Of a stretch of 46,235 bases of DNA, positions 18,844-28,178 are shown one piece after another. Each line of letters starts with the position of its first letter. Positions within the stretch are counted from its first letter, which is position 1. The notes under the pieces are model-generated. The model made no database searches. It saw only the letters and a program-made list of their open reading frames with translations, and was not told the origin of the DNA. This stretch comes from Rhodospirillaceae bacterium (lineage in GTDB: Bacteria > Pseudomonadota > Alphaproteobacteria > UBA6615): the NCBI GenBank assembly GCA_002713365.1, contig PASR01000011.1, forward strand, positions 295,875-342,109, given 5' to 3'. The position numbers and the translations under genes are program-made.

Positions 18844-19743
18844 ATGGTGAGAAATTCATCTCAGGCACATAAAGATATGGAAGGTATATTGAGCTTCCAG
18901 GACCTAATTCTTAAGCTGCAGACGTTTTGGTCAGCTAAGGGTTGTGTTATCTTGCAACCATACGATATGGAAGTAGGGGCGGGCACTTTCCACCCTGCCA
19001 CAACACTACGTGTTCTTCGACCTTCAAATTGGAATGCTGCTTACGTTCAGCCGTCACGACGACCGGCTGATGGAAGGTATGGAAATAATCCTAATCGTCT
19101 TCAGCACTACTACCAGTTTCAAGTTATATTAAAACCGTCACCTTCTGATAGTCAGGAACTTTACTTACAAAGTCTTCATTCACTGGGAATAGATTCAAAT
19201 CTACATGATATCCGTTTTGTAGAGGATGATTGGGAAAGTCCAACGCTCGGAGCTTGGGGTTTGGGCTGGGAAGTCTGGTGTGATGGCATGGAAATAAGCC
19301 AGTTTACTTATTTCCAACAAATGGGTGGTTTAGATTGTGATCCTGTAGCAGTAGAGTTGACCTATGGTTTAGAAAGGTTGGCTATGTATATTCAGGGTGT
19401 CGAAGATGTTTATAACCTGAAGTATAATAATACTGGTGTTAGCTACGGCGATATTTTTTTACAGGCCGAAAAAGAATTTAGTTCATATAACTTTGATTAT
19501 GCAAATACAGAAAAACTATTTAATCATTTTAGTGATGCTGAAGCAGAGTGTGCAGCGCTGTTGGAGACGAATCTTCCGCTTCCTGCTTATGATCAGTGTA
19601 TAAAGGCAAGCCATTTATTCAATTTGCTCGATGCAAGAGGAGTAATATCAGTAACAGAGAGGCAATCATTTATTTTAAGAGTACGCGAATTAGCTAAAGG
19701 CTGTTGTTTAGCATGGCTTAATAGCCAAAGTGAGGCTAGTTAA
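18844..19743 (+). CDS. glyQ: Glycyl-tRNA synthetase alpha subunit
   Basis: A 299-residue class II synthetase subunit. Family hallmarks are [34 protein letters not shown], the motif 2 region [13 protein letters not shown], and [20 protein letters not shown]. It carries the catalytic site of the alpha2-beta2 GlyRS that charges tRNA(Gly). The start used is ATG 18844; an internal ATG at codon 12 would also keep the conserved region. The beta subunit gene begins three bases after the stop. Confidence 0.96.
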   Translation: MVRNSSQAHKDMEGILSFQDLILKLQTFWSAKGCVILQPYDMEVGAGTFHPATTLRVLRPSNWNAAYVQPSRRPADGRYGNNPNRLQHYYQFQVILKPSPSDSQELYLQSLHSLGIDSNLHDIRFVEDDWESPTLGAWGLGWEVWCDGMEISQFTYFQQMGGLDCDPVAVELTYGLERLAMYIQGVEDVYNLKYNNTGVSYGDIFLQAEKEFSSYNFDYANTEKLFNHFSDAEAECAALLETNLPLPAYDQCIKASHLFNLLDARGVISVTERQSFILRVRELAKGCCLAWLNSQSEAS

Positions 19744-19746
19744 CCA

Positions 19747-21828
19747 ATGGCTGATCTACTTGTAGAACTGCTATCGGAAGAAATACCAGCTGGTATGCAA
19801 AAAAACGCAGCTAAACAATTAGAATTACTGTTAGTTGAGAAAATTAAAGAATTAGGTTTAGAGTATCTTAGTGTAGGAACATATTATGCTTCACGACGCC
19901 TGGTGGTTTTTATTAATGGTTTACCTATTATTCAGGCCAATAGAACGATTGAACGAAAAGGTCCACGAGTAAGTTCAAGTGATAGTGCTATCAAAGGATT
20001 TCTGAACTCTAATGGTATTTCATTGGATGATTGTGAATTAAGAGATGATAAAAAGGGTAAATATTACGTTGCAGTTTTTGAAGAAGAGGGTAGGCCAGTA
20101 AAGGATTTGCTAGCTAGCGTAATTCAAAATGCAATTTTGAAATTAAATTGGCCTAAGTCAATGCGGTGGTCACATTTTCAATTTCGTTGGGTGCGACCAC
20201 TCCAAAATATTTTAGTTGTATTTGACGGAGTGTCTGTATCGGGAAGTATTAAAGTTGATAATTGGGAGCAATTATTTACAAATTATACTTATGGGCATCG
20301 CTTTTTAGCTCCTGAAAAAATCTTTATCGAAAGTCATGAGGACTACGTAAAAAAATTAGCAAATAAATTTGTTATTATTGACCCTGATAAAAGAATGAAT
20401 TTGATTTCTGACAATTTACGAGAATCTGCTGAGAAACTGAACTTAACTGTTAGTCATGATCCAAAATTAGTTGAAGAGGTGAATGGGTTAGTAGAATGGC
20501 CAATCGTTTTAGTTGGCGACATTGATCAGGAATATATGGTATTACCATCTGAAGTTTTGACTGCTTCGATGAGAAGCCATCAGAAATATTTCTCTTTACT
20601 AAATCCTGATGGAAAGCTGGCCTCTAGGTTTAGTTTTGTTGCCAATATGAATGCTGAAGATGGTGGGAGTGTAATAATTTCTGGCAATCAACGCGTTCTT
20701 AGGTCTCGTTTGGCTGATGCAAAGTATTTCTGGGAACAAGACCGAAAGACAAAATTAGTAGATCAAGTGACTAATTTAGATAAAGTTGTATTTCATGCGA
20801 AGCTTGGTACGGTCGGGCAAAAAGTCAAACGTATAATAAAACTTTCGAAACAAATTGCTATTTCAATTCCGCATGCTGACCAGAATTCTGTAACTCGTGC
20901 GGCTTTATTAGCAAAGGCTGATTTAGTGAGCGGCATGGTCGGTGAGTTTCCTGAGTTGCAAGGTGTTATGGGCAAGTATTATGCCTTGGAAGACGGTGAA
21001 CCGATGGAAGTAGCATTGGCTTTAGAGGAACACTATTCTCCTTTAGGTCCGTCTGATAATTGTCCTACTTCACCTGTTAGTATAGCTATCGCGCTTGCTG
21101 ATAAGATTGATACATTAGTAAGTTTTTGGGCAATTGATGAAAAGCCAACAGGTTCTAAAGATCCATTTGCATTACGTAGAGCAGCTCTGGGTGTAATCCG
21201 AATAATTCTAGAGAATAAAATTAGGTTACCATTAAAGAGTCTTTTATGTGATGCTGGAGATTTATTGGAAGTAAATACAACTGAGTATTATGATGACTTA
21301 ATGTCGTTTATTATTGATCGCCTAAAAATGTATCTTCGTGAAGAAGGCATTGAATTTGGGTGTGTAGAAGCAATTTTCACTGCTTCAAAAGATGATGACC
21401 TTTTAGTCTTGCTTGAACGAACCAGAACTCTTAATGAGTTTTTAGCCACGGAGAATGGAATAAACCTTTTAATTGCTTATCGGCGGGCTGCAAATATTGT
21501 AAAGGTAGAGAAAAAGAGGGATAACGAGGAGCTTCAAGATAAAGTTTATGATGTAGCCCTAGGAAAACTAGAGAAAGATGGTGTTGAGATTTCTTTATGG
21601 AACTCCATGTTAGAGATTGAAGAAAAAGTAGACGCGTTGATAAAAGAAGAAAAATTTGTAGATGCTATGTCTTCTTTAGCTAATCTACGTCAGCCAGTAG
21701 ATAGTTTTTTTGATTCTGTAACCGTTAATGTTGATGATACTAGTATCAGACACAACAGATTACGGCTGCTCACTTATATTCAACAGGTAATAGATAATGT
21801 CGCTAACTTCTCAAAGATCGAAGGTTAA
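19747..21828 (+). CDS. glyS: Glycyl-tRNA synthetase beta subunit
   Basis: A 693-residue protein of standard GlyS length. The N-terminus LLVELLSEEIPAGMQ, the SMRWSHFQFRWVRPLQNI segment, LTASMRSHQKYFSL, and KPTGSKDPFALRRAALGVIR are family landmarks. The C-terminal part corresponds to the tRNA-binding HD- and DALR-like region. It acts with GlyQ in one complex. The last 32 bases overlap the start of ppdK. Confidence 0.96.
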   Translation: MADLLVELLSEEIPAGMQKNAAKQLELLLVEKIKELGLEYLSVGTYYASRRLVVFINGLPIIQANRTIERKGPRVSSSDSAIKGFLNSNGISLDDCELRDDKKGKYYVAVFEEEGRPVKDLLASVIQNAILKLNWPKSMRWSHFQFRWVRPLQNILVVFDGVSVSGSIKVDNWEQLFTNYTYGHRFLAPEKIFIESHEDYVKKLANKFVIIDPDKRMNLISDNLRESAEKLNLTVSHDPKLVEEVNGLVEWPIVLVGDIDQEYMVLPSEVLTASMRSHQKYFSLLNPDGKLASRFSFVANMNAEDGGSVIISGNQRVLRSRLADAKYFWEQDRKTKLVDQVTNLDKVVFHAKLGTVGQKVKRIIKLSKQIAISIPHADQNSVTRAALLAKADLVSGMVGEFPELQGVMGKYYALEDGEPMEVALALEEHYSPLGPSDNCPTSPVSIAIALADKIDTLVSFWAIDEKPTGSKDPFALRRAALGVIRIILENKIRLPLKSLLCDAGDLLEVNTTEYYDDLMSFIIDRLKMYLREEGIEFGCVEAIFTASKDDDLLVLLERTRTLNEFLATENGINLLIAYRRAANIVKVEKKRDNEELQDKVYDVALGKLEKDGVEISLWNSMLEIEEKVDALIKEEKFVDAMSSLANLRQPVDSFFDSVTVNVDDTSIRHNRLRLLTYIQQVIDNVANFSKIEG

Positions 21829-24517
21829 TAGTTCTAAAATAAATGAGGCCACGAGTAGTTGGGTCTACAGCTTTGGCAACGGTAAGGCCGACGGCAGTGC
21901 TGAAATGCGCAATTTATTAGGAGGAAAGGGAGCCAATTTAGCAGAAATGTGCAATCTAGGTTTACCTGTGCCCCCAGGCTTTACGGTTAGTACAGATGTA
22001 TGCACTTATTATTATTCTCATGACAGAGTTTTTCCAAACGACCTTTCCGATCAAATAGATGCGCAATTAATTCTAATTGAGGATAGTGTGGGTGCTAGGT
22101 TTGGAGATTTTAATAATCCGCTTTTGGTTTCGGTTCGCTCGGGATCACGGGCATCTATGCCAGGAATGATGGATACCGTTCTTAATCTAGGGCTTAATGA
22201 TAAGACGGTAGAAGGCCTAGCTAATAAATCAGGTGATTCTAGATTTGCTTATGATAGCTATCGGCGTTTTATACAAATGTTTGGTGATGTGGTAATGGGA
22301 GTTGATCACTATTTATTTGAAGAATCCTTAGAAAGCTTAAAACTTGGGCGAGGTATTACTCTTGATACAGAGTTGAGCGCTGAAGATCTGCAACACCTAG
22401 TTGAGTCATATAAAAATATCATTATCGCTGAACTTGATAAACCTTTTCCACAAGATCCAAAACAACAGCTATGGGATGCTATAGCAGCAGTCTTTGGTTC
22501 CTGGATGAATCAACGGGCTATAACTTACAGACGACTTCATGAAATTCCTGCCGGTTGGGGTACGGCCGTAAATATCCAAGCTATGGTATTTGGTAATATG
22601 GGAAATGATTGCGCAACTGGGGTGGCATTTACTAGGGACCCTTCCACGGGTGAAAATGTTTTTTATGGAGAATATCTATGTAATGCTCAAGGTGAAGATG
22701 TTGTCGCAGGCATTCGAACTCCTCAGCATTTAACACTAGCTGGCAGGGAAGCAAATGGATCAAAACTGCCATCTATGGAAGAGGTTATGCCTGATGTTTT
22801 CAGGCAATTAGCAGATGTTCGCAGTATGTTAGAAATTCATTATAAGGACATGCAAGACATTGAGTTTACTGTTCAAAAAGGTAAATTGTATATGTTGCAA
22901 ACTAGGACTGGTAAACGGACTGCAGCCGCGGCGGTACGAATTGCAGTAGATATGGTTGATGAGGGATTAATTGATCAGGTGGATGCTATTAACCGAGTTG
23001 ATCCAGTTCAAATTGAACAGCTCTTACATCCACGCCTTGATCCAAACGCAATTCGTAATGTTTTAACTAGGGCCTTGCCGGCATCACCAGGTGCAGCCTC
23101 TGGAAAAATAGTATTTAGCGCTGACATAGCTGAAGACATGTCTCAAAAGGGTGAAGATGTTATTCTTGTTAGGATAGAAACCAGCCCAGAAGATATTCAT
23201 GGAATGCATGCTGCTAGAGCTATTCTTACAACACGTGGTGGTATGACTAGCCATGCTGCTGTGGTAGCACGAGGCATGGGTAGGCCTTGTGTGGCAGGTG
23301 CAGGAGAAATTCTAATAAATTATTCTGACGAAGTAATGTCTATAGGTGGCCGAAATTTTTCTGCTGGGGATCTTATAACTATTGATGGCGGTAAAGGAGA
23401 AGTAATTGAGGGTAGCGTGCCTACTATAGAACCAGAGGTTTCTGGAGGTTTTGCTAGGTTAATGGAATGGGCCGATAAAGTCAGAAAAATGAAAGTTAGA
23501 GCTAATGCAGAAACTCCTGCAGATGTAATGGTGGCAAAAGAGTTTGGGGCAGAAGGTATTGGTTTATGTCGCACCGAACATATGTTTTTTGATCCTGAGA
23601 GAATTGTGGCTGTTAGGCAGATGATTATGGCTGATGATGAAGCTGGACGCCGTGATGCATTGCATGAGTTGTTACCTTTTCAACGTAATGATTTCCAAGA
23701 GATCTTTAGGGTCATGTCTGGTTTACCTGTTACAATTCGATTGCTTGATCCGCCTTTGCATGAGTTTTTACCACATTCGGATGAAGAGATTAATGAGGTT
23801 GCCAAGGCCTCGGGTAAAGACCCAAAAAAAATGCGAGATGTTGCAGCAAGACTACATGAATCAAATCCCATGCTAGGTCATAGAGGCTGCAGATTAGGTA
23901 TAAGTTATCCTGAAATATATGAGATGCAAGCAAAAGCAATATTTGAAGCTGCAATTACTGTTTCTTCAGAATCCGGCAAGTCTGTGATTCCAGAGATTAT
24001 GATACCTTTGGCCGCAACAAAAACTGAACTTGATATCCTTAAAAATAAGATAGATAGCGTTGCGGAATTGGTTTTTGCATCTTTAGGTAAGAAAATCAGC
24101 TATACAGTAGGAACTATGATTGAACTGCCGCGAGCTGCTTTGCGTGCTGATGAGCTTGCTGAAATAGCTGATTTTTTTAGTTTTGGAACTAATGATTTGA
24201 CTCAAACAACCTTTGGAATTAGCCGTGATGATGCGGCAAGTTTTCTTCCAGATTATCAACACTATGGTATACTAGAAGTAGACCCATTTGTAACAATAGA
24301 TGTTGAAGGTGTTGGTGAGTTAATAAAAATGGCTGTAGAAAGAGGGAGGTCTAGCTGTTCTGATATAAAGCTAGGTATATGTGGAGAACATGGGGGAGAT
24401 CCTGCTTCTGTACATTTTTGTCATAGGCTTGGATTAGATTATGTTTCTTGTTCACCTTATCGTGTGCCCATTGCTAGATTAGCTGCGGCACAAGCATCTA
24501 CCGTTAAAGACGAATAA
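21797..24517 (+). CDS. ppdK: Pyruvate, phosphate dikinase
   Basis: A 906-residue enzyme interconverting pyruvate, ATP and phosphate with PEP, AMP and pyrophosphate. The N-terminal ATP-grasp part begins WVYSFGNGKADG and LLGGKGANLAEM. The swivelling domain carries GGMTSHAAVVARG with phospho-acceptor His486 and the adjacent regulatory-type Thr484. The C-terminal PEP barrel ends with the LGICGEHGGDP cysteine motif. The start at 21797 lies inside glyS (32-base overlap) and gives about 20 residues before the conserved region; no later ATG would keep the N-terminus. The ppdK-after-glyS order is common in alphaproteobacteria. No PDRP regulator gene is adjacent. Confidence 0.96.
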   Translation: MSLTSQRSKVNSSKINEATSSWVYSFGNGKADGSAEMRNLLGGKGANLAEMCNLGLPVPPGFTVSTDVCTYYYSHDRVFPNDLSDQIDAQLILIEDSVGARFGDFNNPLLVSVRSGSRASMPGMMDTVLNLGLNDKTVEGLANKSGDSRFAYDSYRRFIQMFGDVVMGVDHYLFEESLESLKLGRGITLDTELSAEDLQHLVESYKNIIIAELDKPFPQDPKQQLWDAIAAVFGSWMNQRAITYRRLHEIPAGWGTAVNIQAMVFGNMGNDCATGVAFTRDPSTGENVFYGEYLCNAQGEDVVAGIRTPQHLTLAGREANGSKLPSMEEVMPDVFRQLADVRSMLEIHYKDMQDIEFTVQKGKLYMLQTRTGKRTAAAAVRIAVDMVDEGLIDQVDAINRVDPVQIEQLLHPRLDPNAIRNVLTRALPASPGAASGKIVFSADIAEDMSQKGEDVILVRIETSPEDIHGMHAARAILTTRGGMTSHAAVVARGMGRPCVAGAGEILINYSDEVMSIGGRNFSAGDLITIDGGKGEVIEGSVPTIEPEVSGGFARLMEWADKVRKMKVRANAETPADVMVAKEFGAEGIGLCRTEHMFFDPERIVAVRQMIMADDEAGRRDALHELLPFQRNDFQEIFRVMSGLPVTIRLLDPPLHEFLPHSDEEINEVAKASGKDPKKMRDVAARLHESNPMLGHRGCRLGISYPEIYEMQAKAIFEAAITVSSESGKSVIPEIMIPLAATKTELDILKNKIDSVAELVFASLGKKISYTVGTMIELPRAALRADELAEIADFFSFGTNDLTQTTFGISRDDAASFLPDYQHYGILEVDPFVTIDVEGVGELIKMAVERGRSSCSDIKLGICGEHGGDPASVHFCHRLGLDYVSCSPYRVPIARLAAAQASTVKDE

Positions 24518-24598
24518 ATTACTCGACCTTAGTTAAGAGGGTGTTAGATAAACCTATTTGAATCCAAAGATACATTTCATCAAAATTAACTAGTTTAA

Positions 24599-24778
24599 TT
24601 ATTTTTTTAGGTTTTTTATAAGACGCTCAGCTTCACTATGGAGACCTTGCCTTGAGAGTTCATTGGCAGCTCGTGCTGCACTATACAAAATAATTGCTTT
24701 GTATATTTTATTTCCAAAGCGCTTAACAAAATTCCATGCGCCTGTTTCGACAACAAGCGTTTCAATCATAAATGTCAT
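24599..24778 (-). CDS. Small basic protein of 59 aa, possibly DUF1127-like
   Basis: A 59-codon frame from ATG 24778-24776 to TAA 24601-24599, starting MTFMIETLVVETGAW and ending RLIKNLKK. The middle, RAANELSRQGLHSEAERLI, has the arginine-rich helix and ELS pattern of small alphaproteobacterial stress-associated proteins (DUF1127-like), but the match is loose. AAAGG lies about ten bases before the first ATG; ATG at codon 4 is an alternative. It is downstream of another small gene (24879-25052) on the same strand. The function is unknown. Confidence 0.5.
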   Translation of the reverse strand: MTFMIETLVVETGAWNFVKRFGNKIYKAIILYSAARAANELSRQGLHSEAERLIKNLKK

Positions 24779-24827
24779 TAAATAAAACCTTTATTTATAG
24801 TGAAATGTAAATCTACAGTGAGAGTGT

Positions 24828-24868
24828 CTATAAAAGCTGGTAATATCTAATTTTCTCAGCTTTTATAG
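24828..24868 (-). other. 12-bp inverted repeat between two small genes
   Basis: CTATAAAAGCTG (24828-24839) and CAGCTTTTATAG (24857-24868) are perfect complements around a 17-base loop. It lies between the two small leftward genes and has no T run, so it may be an attenuator, an RNA processing site or a weak terminator. Confidence 0.5.
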
Positions 24869-24878
24869 CTCTTAAGCA

Positions 24879-25052
24879 TTAATTTTTACTTACTTTATAA
24901 CCGCCCATAAAAAGTTTCGTTTGGCGGTTTGAAATTATATTTTTTTGTTTTTTAAATAGGTTACTGAAGAACTGCCCTATTACTTTGGCTCGTTCTTGCT
25001 CTGCTATATTTATAATCTCTGCTTCGGTTCTGTTTATATATGTTTTATCCAT
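24879..25052 (-). CDS. Small charged protein of 57 aa, unknown (RSP_7527-like?)
   Basis: The longer open frame begins at 25109, but ATG 25052-25050 is preferred: GAGGG lies about six bases before it, and the protein MDKTYINRTEAEIINIAEQ then starts directly with the charged helix. AEQERAKVIGQFFSNLFKK resembles the A-x-x-x-R-A-x-x-[LIV] pattern of tiny alphaproteobacterial proteins such as RSP_7527, which are often stress-induced together with DUF1127 proteins. This resemblance is weak. With the 59-aa gene downstream it may form a two-gene unit. Confidence 0.5.
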   Translation of the reverse strand: MDKTYINRTEAEIINIAEQERAKVIGQFFSNLFKKQKNIISNRQTKLFMGGYKVSKN

Positions 25053-25109
25053 GATGCCCTCATATAATATGAAAAATTTACCTAGTATATATGACAGTAA
25101 TAGTGACAT

Positions 25110-25384
25110 AACAATACATAAGATATGCTATTAATGCATATCAGGATTAAAATGAATACATAACTTATCAACCGATAAGTTATGTATAAATTAACGTTAA
25201 ATACTGTATTTATTATAATATTTAACCAGTTAATGAATGAATATATAATTTGAAAGAGAAAAAATTAATATATAAAAAAGGACAGCAATAATATCTTATA
25301 AATTATCAGTAGCTATCAATATTGCATTCCTGTTTAATCTAATACTGTGTTTCTGTTGTTTGATAGTATTCCAGTATTCACCTG
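25110..25384. other. AT-rich intergenic region with a 14-bp palindrome
   Basis: This stretch holds the promoter of the small leftward gene and the 3' end of ygfZ. A perfect inverted repeat with 14-base arms pairs 25156-25169 with 25174-25187 around the loop AACC. Three bases further is the palindrome TTAACGTTAA (25191-25200). The long stem may end ygfZ transcription, although the T tract behind it on the minus strand is interrupted. Confidence 0.6.
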
Positions 25385-26269
25385 TTATTTATCAAAAGAC
25401 TTAAATCTGGATATAACGATACCGTTTGATGTTAGGGGATTAGCTATACCGGATTCTTCGAGCGCATCCAGCCGCAACATAGCAAGAGATAGTCCATCAA
25501 CACTTGACTTAATTGTACCAACTTCTTTTCCATTTAATAATATTGGAGTGCCAGAGTTAATACTTGGTCCTTTGTAGCTAACAGTTACTAGTCGTCTTTT
25601 GAGTAGACCTCTAAATTTACTTCGGGCAGTTACTTCTTGTCCAATGTAGCAACCCTTTTCCCAATCAATGCCGTGCAATTCATCGAAATTAGCTTCAAGT
25701 AAAACTGACTTGTTTACTAACAAGTCCTTGGTTCCATCAGGAATACATAGACTCAAGCGAATAGTATCATATTCAATAAAGGTTCCTTCTTTTATAGAAA
25801 GATCTTCTAATAACTCTATAGTATCTGATTCTGGTGCAATAATACGGCAGCCTAAGCCTATTTTTCTTGGGTCTACAAAAGCAATACCATTTTTTATTTC
25901 TCTGGATGCACCTAATATATTTGAAAGATGAAGTGATTGACTGGCTTCATCTCCAAATACGGAAAATACCGATAACTCTTTTTCATGTTTTAATTCTACT
26001 TTAGCTCTTAATTTGAACTTGCTTATATTAGATATAAGTTCTTCTTCTCTACCTTGTTCACAGTCAAGAATCAGATTATTTCCTATTTTACTTATACAGA
26101 AATCATGTAGAAATTTTCCTTGCGGCGTAAGTAGGGCACTATAGGCTGCTTTCTTTTGTGTCACTTTATTCACATTCTGTGATATCAGTCCTTGCAAAAA
26201 CGTATTACTATCTGAACCAGATATTACTACTAGACCTCTGGGTAACTTTGTATATTTAGTATTAGGCAT
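25385..26269 (-). CDS. ygfZ: YgfZ/GcvT-family folate-binding Fe-S repair protein
   Basis: A 294-residue protein. The family signature KGCYIGQE with the conserved Cys207 is at residues 205-212, followed by TARSKFRGLLKRRL. The N-terminal GSDSNTFLQGLISQNV is also typical. The family binds tetrahydrofolate and supports synthesis or repair of some Fe-S enzymes such as MiaB. It is divergent from the glycosyltransferase operon, with about 150 bp between starts. Confidence 0.9.
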   Translation of the reverse strand: MPNTKYTKLPRGLVVISGSDSNTFLQGLISQNVNKVTQKKAAYSALLTPQGKFLHDFCISKIGNNLILDCEQGREEELISNISKFKLRAKVELKHEKELSVFSVFGDEASQSLHLSNILGASREIKNGIAFVDPRKIGLGCRIIAPESDTIELLEDLSIKEGTFIEYDTIRLSLCIPDGTKDLLVNKSVLLEANFDELHGIDWEKGCYIGQEVTARSKFRGLLKRRLVTVSYKGPSINSGTPILLNGKEVGTIKSSVDGLSLAMLRLDALEESGIANPLTSNGIVISRFKSFDK

Positions 26270-26420
26270 CTTATTTTAATTATCCAGCTTTTTACTTAAA
26301 ACTTTATATAGTATTTGGCAGAAAACTATTGAGACCATAAATTATTAAAAGAGTATATAGGAATGTATTTTATCCAAGTTGGCAAGTTTTGTTCTGATCA
26401 TTTATAACCTATAGTGTATA

Positions 26421-28172
26421 ATGAAAATACTAATAATAGGACCGACTAGAATTGGTGATGCTGTGCTAGCATCGGGATTAGTCAGACATTTGAGTATAAC
26501 CCATAAGAAGGCCGAGGTCACGATTGCCTGCGGTGTTCTTGCGGCTCCTTTGTATCAAGGGTTACCAAATATAGATCGTATTATAACTATTGTTAAGAAA
26601 CCCGCCTCAACACATTGGATAAACGTTTGGAGAGAAGTAGTTGGCATAAAATGGGATATTGTCGTCGATATTCGCAGGTCGATAATTCCTTGGACTGTGT
26701 GGACAAAGAAAAGATTTGTTTCGAGATCTGCTCTAGACGAGAATGAACATAGGGTAGTGTCCTTAGCAAGGACTTTACGATTACAAGATAACCCGCCTGC
26801 ACCATATTTATGGATATCTGATAAACACCATGAAAGAGCTAAGCAATTAATACCTGATGGAGGTCGAGTTCTCGCAATTGCTCCAACTGCTAACTGGCCT
26901 GGAAAAATATGGCGTTCGGAACGTTTTGCGGAATTAATAAGGCAGTTAACTAACAATAGTTCTAATGGGATATTGCCGAAAGCTAGGGTTGTTATTTTTG
27001 GGGGGCCTGGTGAGGCTTCTATTGCAGCAGACGTTATTGAAAGTATTCCATTAGCACAACGTATTGATTTAGTTGGTAAAGAGGACCTACCTACAGTTGC
27101 TGCATGTTTAAAAAGATGTTCACTTTTCATAGGCAACGATTCAGGTTTAATGCATATGGCAGCTGCTGCTCAGATTCCGACAGTGGGTTTATTTGGTCCT
27201 AGCAGAGCAGAAAACTATCATCCATGGGGAAACCTTACCATAGCTGTTAGAACTGAAAAATCATACGAAGATATAGTCGGTGATATCAAATATGATCGAA
27301 GAAATGCTGATACTATGATGGATACATTGTCAGTAGAGTCAGTTGCAGAAGCATCTATAGCTCTTTGGAAAAAATATGAACATAATACTTCTCGTGCTTC
27401 TATTTTCTCTGAGAGACCGATGCTTTCTGCTTTATTGGTAGTTCATAATGAGGAAACACACCTTTCCGATTGTTTGGATACTGTTAAATTTGCTGATGAT
27501 ATTGTTGTGGTGCTCGATAGATGCACAGATCGCTCTAAAGATATAGCTCTATCACATGGAGCAAGAATTATAGAAGGGGGGTGGGAGCTTGAAGGAGAGA
27601 GAAGAAATATTGGAATAGAGGCATGTATAGGAGATTGGATTATAGAAGTAGATGCAGATGAACGAGTTACAGAAAAGTTGGCTGAAGAAATACGTAGTAA
27701 AATCTCCAACGCCACTTCAGGTTATTTTTTGATACCTTTTGATAATTATGTGGGAAACCATCTAATAAAGTATGGGTGGGGAGCATCTTGGGGAGTTAGT
27801 GCTACTGTTAGACTATTTGCTAATGGTCCTAATGGCCCATCGAAAAGGTGGGGTGATCAAAGGGTGCACCCACAAATTGATCTTAAGGGCTCTGAGGGCA
27901 AACTGACTGAACCGATGGTTCATTATGTAGATAAAAATATTTCAGATATGCTTAGAAGATTAGACAGATATACAACGGCACGAGCTACGGACTTACGTGA
28001 AAATGGGGATATAGGTAATTTGGGAGCAAATATTAGGCGTATTTTTTCAAGGTTTTGGAAATGTTATATCTCTAGAAAAGGTTATCGTGAGGGTGCATAT
28101 GGTTTCTTAATTGCTTTGATGGCTAGTCTTTATCCTATTTTAAGCTATCTAAAAGCGCGATATGAGGACTAA
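26421..28172 (+). CDS. Fused heptosyltransferase-like (GT9) and WaaE/LgtF-like (GT2) glycosyltransferase
   Basis: A 583-residue protein made of two glycosyltransferases. Residues 1 to about 325 are GT9: MKILIIGPTRIGDAVLASGL at the start, the LAIAPTANWPGKIWRSERFA segment, and FIGNDSGLMHMAAAAQIPTV for ADP-heptose binding. From about 331 a GT2 domain begins (MLSALLVVHNEETHLSDCL), with a DADERV catalytic Asp triad and the GERRNIGIE segment of the WaaE/LgtF/KdtX group. GT9 enzymes add heptose to LPS inner core and WaaE/LgtF adds glucose to heptose, so the fusion would join two successive core steps. The next gene starts six bases later. Confidence 0.85.
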   Translation: MKILIIGPTRIGDAVLASGLVRHLSITHKKAEVTIACGVLAAPLYQGLPNIDRIITIVKKPASTHWINVWREVVGIKWDIVVDIRRSIIPWTVWTKKRFVSRSALDENEHRVVSLARTLRLQDNPPAPYLWISDKHHERAKQLIPDGGRVLAIAPTANWPGKIWRSERFAELIRQLTNNSSNGILPKARVVIFGGPGEASIAADVIESIPLAQRIDLVGKEDLPTVAACLKRCSLFIGNDSGLMHMAAAAQIPTVGLFGPSRAENYHPWGNLTIAVRTEKSYEDIVGDIKYDRRNADTMMDTLSVESVAEASIALWKKYEHNTSRASIFSERPMLSALLVVHNEETHLSDCLDTVKFADDIVVVLDRCTDRSKDIALSHGARIIEGGWELEGERRNIGIEACIGDWIIEVDADERVTEKLAEEIRSKISNATSGYFLIPFDNYVGNHLIKYGWGASWGVSATVRLFANGPNGPSKRWGDQRVHPQIDLKGSEGKLTEPMVHYVDKNISDMLRRLDRYTTARATDLRENGDIGNLGANIRRIFSRFWKCYISRKGYREGAYGFLIALMASLYPILSYLKARYED

Positions 28173-28178
28173 GTTATT

